Below, piece after piece: positions 62,087 to 64,000 of a DNA stretch of 64,000 bases. The DNA is from UBA6049 sp965662345 (GTDB lineage: Bacteria > Bacteroidota > Bacteroidia > Flavobacteriales_G > Salibacteraceae). The notes below the pieces were generated by a model, which did not search any database, had not been told where the DNA came from, and saw only the letters and a list, made by a program, of their open reading frames with translations. Where the stretch lies: assembly GCA_965662345.1 (NCBI GenBank), contig CBFIHE010000006.1:55032-119031 (forward strand), written 5' to 3'. Position 1 is the stretch's first letter, and each line of letters starts with the position of its first letter. A program made the translations under genes and the position numbers.

Positions 62087-64000
62087 TTAGAAAGTAAGGG
62101 AAGCACCTATACTAGGCATAATAGGTAGCTGGTCAACACGTTCGCCTCTAATACGATCGTAATAGAATATGTTTTCTCTGTTGTATGTGTTGGTTACTCC
62201 TGCATTCAGTTCAAGTACTGAGTTGGCTGAAAGTGCCATTGTACGTTTGATATTGAAATCTAATCGATGGTATGAAGGAAGCCTACCTTGATTAATATCG
62301 GCATATTGAATTCCTAATTCGCCATTGCCAGAAACATAATCTGAGTTTACACCATCGGCAAAGTCAAACTTCTCATAGTATCCCAAGGTTTGGGTGAACG
62401 GAAATCCACTACCAAAATTCCATCTGGCGCTAACTTCCCATTTCAATCCCTCTCCGAATTTGTAGGTTGATACGAAGTTTACATTGTGTCTTCTANNNNN
62501 NNNNNNNNNNNNNNNNNNNNNNNNNNNNNNNNNNNNNNNNNNNNNNNNNNNNNNNNNNNNNNNNNNNNNNNNNNNNNNNNNNNNNNNNNNNNNNNNNNNN
62601 NNNNNNNNNNNNNNNNNNNNNNNNNNNNNNNNNNNNNNNNNNNNNNNNNNNNNNNNNNNNNNNNNNNNNNNNNNNNNNNNNNNNNNNNNNNNNNNNNNNN
62701 NNNNNNNNNNNNNNNNNNNNNNNNNNNNNNNNNNNNNNNNNNNNNNNNNNNNNNNNNNNNNNNNNNNNNNNNNNNNNNNNNNNNNNNNNNNNNNNNNNNN
62801 NAATCGTGTATCTACATCGCTAGTTGAACCATCTCTCCCAACAAATTCATTTTGTAGGTTATCTGGTCCACTTAAGAAACCATTAAATAAATTAACAACA
62901 TCTCTGTCTGACTGAGAGCTAATCAAGTTTTGAGAGTAAAGTCCACCAGCACCTTTCAATCTAAAGTTATTGGAAACGTTGTATTTCATCCCCAATCTTG
63001 GTTCAAGGCTCAATTCACTCAATGCGGCATAATAATGCGCTCTAAAACTAGGTTCAATTACCCAGTTCCCTCTATTCCACTTATACTTGAAATAGCCTGC
63101 CATTTCGGTAGTGTTTTCATTTTGAGAGATTTCTCTACCTAGTGTATTTGTATATTGGAAGTCTGTGCTAAAGCCAATTACTTCAATTCCGTACTTAATT
63201 TCATTATCTAAGACGAAATAGGTGAAATCTAGCCCCAAATTGAAACCGTTGATTCCAGAAGACCTAAATCTATCACCTTCTGTTTGTTCAATTAAATACC
63301 TGCTGTAAGAAAAGTCACCTTGAATAAGAATTGGGCTAGCTTCTGGCACTACAATGAAATTGGCACCACCACCAATAGCATCCCAATTCAGTTTTGAGTT
63401 GGTGTAGTCAACATTATCTGTAAAGTTGAAGCCGAATGCACTGAACTTACTTCCGTTAGAACCATTGAAAGATAGCTTACCATACAAATCTGTAAAGGTG
63501 TAGGGCAGACCTTCTGGATGAGGCACATGGCTGTAGAGTGCATCTGTGGTTTTGTCTAAATAAGAGGTTTTAGCTGTAATGAGGTAACTAGATGAAGCAC
63601 CACCAGGTTTGGTTTGTTTCTTAATTGGACCTTCTAAAATGGCCTTTGCTGCAAAGGTTGATGCTGCTACTTTACCTGAAAAATGTTTTACGTTTCCGTC
63701 TCTTGTGGTGATATCCATAACAGAAGAAATTCTCCCTCCGTTTTCTGCATTGAAACCTCCTGTATATATATCTGCGTTACGCATGATATCCGTTTCAAAA
63801 ACGGAGAATAAGCCGATAGAGTGAAATGGGTTGTAAATAATCATTCCATCTAGTAATACCTTATTTTGAATAGGTGAACCACCTCTAATATAAAGTTGTC
63901 CTCCCTGGTCTCCTGTAAATACAACTCCCGGCAGTACCTGTAGATATTGCGCCAAATCAGCCTCACCGCCTATAGTAGGAATACTTTGAATATCTTTTGG
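62087..64000 (-). CDS. TonB-dependent receptor (partial)
   Basis: Outer-membrane active-transport receptor running off the right edge, so signal peptide and N-terminus are not seen. The visible part starts inside the plug domain (QYLQVLPGVVFTGDQGGQLY, RGGSPIQNKVLLDGMIIYNP, NAENGGRISSVMDITTRDGN). It continues as a 22-strand-type barrel (PSFRAHYYAALSELSLEPRL; LSANSVLELNAGVTNTYNRE) and ends in ...SIGASLTF, with the C-terminal Phe expected for barrel assembly. A 306-N run in the barrel leaves the frame intact. The substrate cannot be inferred, since no SusD-like partner is in view. Confidence 0.92.
   Translation of the reverse strand, partial: PKDIQSIPTIGGEADLAQYLQVLPGVVFTGDQGGQLYIRGGSPIQNKVLLDGMIIYNPFHSIGLFSVFETDIMRNADIYTGGFNAENGGRISSVMDITTRDGNVKHFSGKVAASTFAAKAILEGPIKKQTKPGGASSSYLITAKTSYLDKTTDALYSHVPHPEGLPYTFTDLYGKLSFNGSNGSKFSAFGFNFTDNVDYTNSKLNWDAIGGGANFIVVPEASPILIQGDFSYSRYLIEQTEGDRFRSSGINGFNLGLDFTYFVLDNEIKYGIEVIGFSTDFQYTNTLGREISQNENTTEMAGYFKYKWNRGNWVIEPSFRAHYYAALSELSLEPRLGMKYNVSNNFRLKGAGGLYSQNLISSQSDRDVVNLFNGFLSGPDNLQNEFVGRDGSTSDVDTRXXXXXXXXXXXXXXXXXXXXXXXXXXXXXXXXXXXXXXXXXXXXXXXXXXXXXXXXXXXXXXXXXXXXXXXXXXXXXXXXXXXXXXXXXXXXXXXXXXXXXXXRRHNVNFVSTYKFGEGLKWEVSARWNFGSGFPFTQTLGYYEKFDFADGVNSDYVSGNGELGIQYADINQGRLPSYHRLDFNIKRTMALSANSVLELNAGVTNTYNRENIFYYDRIRGERVDQLPIMPSIGASLTF
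62496..62801. other. Assembly gap (306 N)
   Basis: Undetermined run inside the TonB receptor gene. The frame is conserved across it (306 is a multiple of 3), so the length is plausibly correct. Confidence 0.95.

Overview
The window reads as a chromosomal segment of a marine-type Bacteroidota, most likely class Flavobacteriia. Support: moderately low GC; Bacteroidota promoter cores (TAnnTTTG or TAnnTTCG) in front of many genes; proteins with type IX secretion (T9SS) sorting domains, SprB-type repeats and gliding-motility C-terminal domains; a Reg_prop/Y_Y_Y hybrid histidine kinase; a TonB-dependent receptor; and Bacteroidota-type GyrB, MurB, YidC and trigger factor. Three N runs (180-198, 31131-31227, 62496-62801) show a draft or metagenome-derived contig. 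I see no rRNA, tRNA, CRISPR array, insertion sequence or prophage.

Layout. 0-8.2 kb: edge-truncated membrane pyrophosphatase (hppA), pdhB, divergent etfB-etfA, a bifunctional nuclease, a concentrative nucleoside transporter, thyA-folA and a lipoprotein. The pdhB/etfB intergenic region carries a perfect 18-bp palindrome. 8.2-11.6 kb: the tig-clpP-clpX proteostasis block. 11.7-18.5 kb: a Crp/Fnr-family regulator followed by a sulfur locus: TauE/SafE permease, persulfide-dioxygenase-like MBL/rhodanese fusion, single-domain rhodanese, UspA, and a split YeeE/YedE transporter whose two halves (PmpA-like and PmpB/DUF6691-like) flank an outer-membrane porin-like gene. A CRP-consensus-like operator lies about 43 bp upstream of the predicted start of the first transcription unit. 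This is the best candidate here for an incompletely described system.

18.6-37.3 kb: a broken CotH/lamin-tail T9SS protein, hemE, an OmpA-family protein, an MFS transporter, lhgO, ppk-ppx, small lipoprotein/hypothetical genes, a broken hybrid two-component kinase, a glycosyltransferase and a frameshifted purB. The three broken genes share a pattern: each frameshift is one extra base in a run of three, and the nonsense codons are explicable as single transitions. One of the three, purB, is a normally conserved housekeeping gene, so part of this may be sequence error. 37.4-46.4 kb: an ECF sigma factor coupled to a single-TM protein with a gliding-motility C-terminal domain, gyrB, and a TPR protein/outer-membrane barrel pair. 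46.5-52.9 kb: an ftsE-like ATPase, glycan-type glycosyltransferases with a formyltransferase, murB, a methyltransferase and mdh. 53-64 kb: a small secreted protein, a 1209-residue T9SS type B adhesin-like protein, an EI24 membrane protein, a DUF6438 lipoprotein, yidC, pyrG and a TonB-dependent receptor running off the right edge.

Functionally the window mixes housekeeping genes with envelope and secretion genes and one accessory sulfur-handling locus. In several genes the promoter core lies only 4-6 nt from the start codon, which suggests leaderless or nearly leaderless transcripts.
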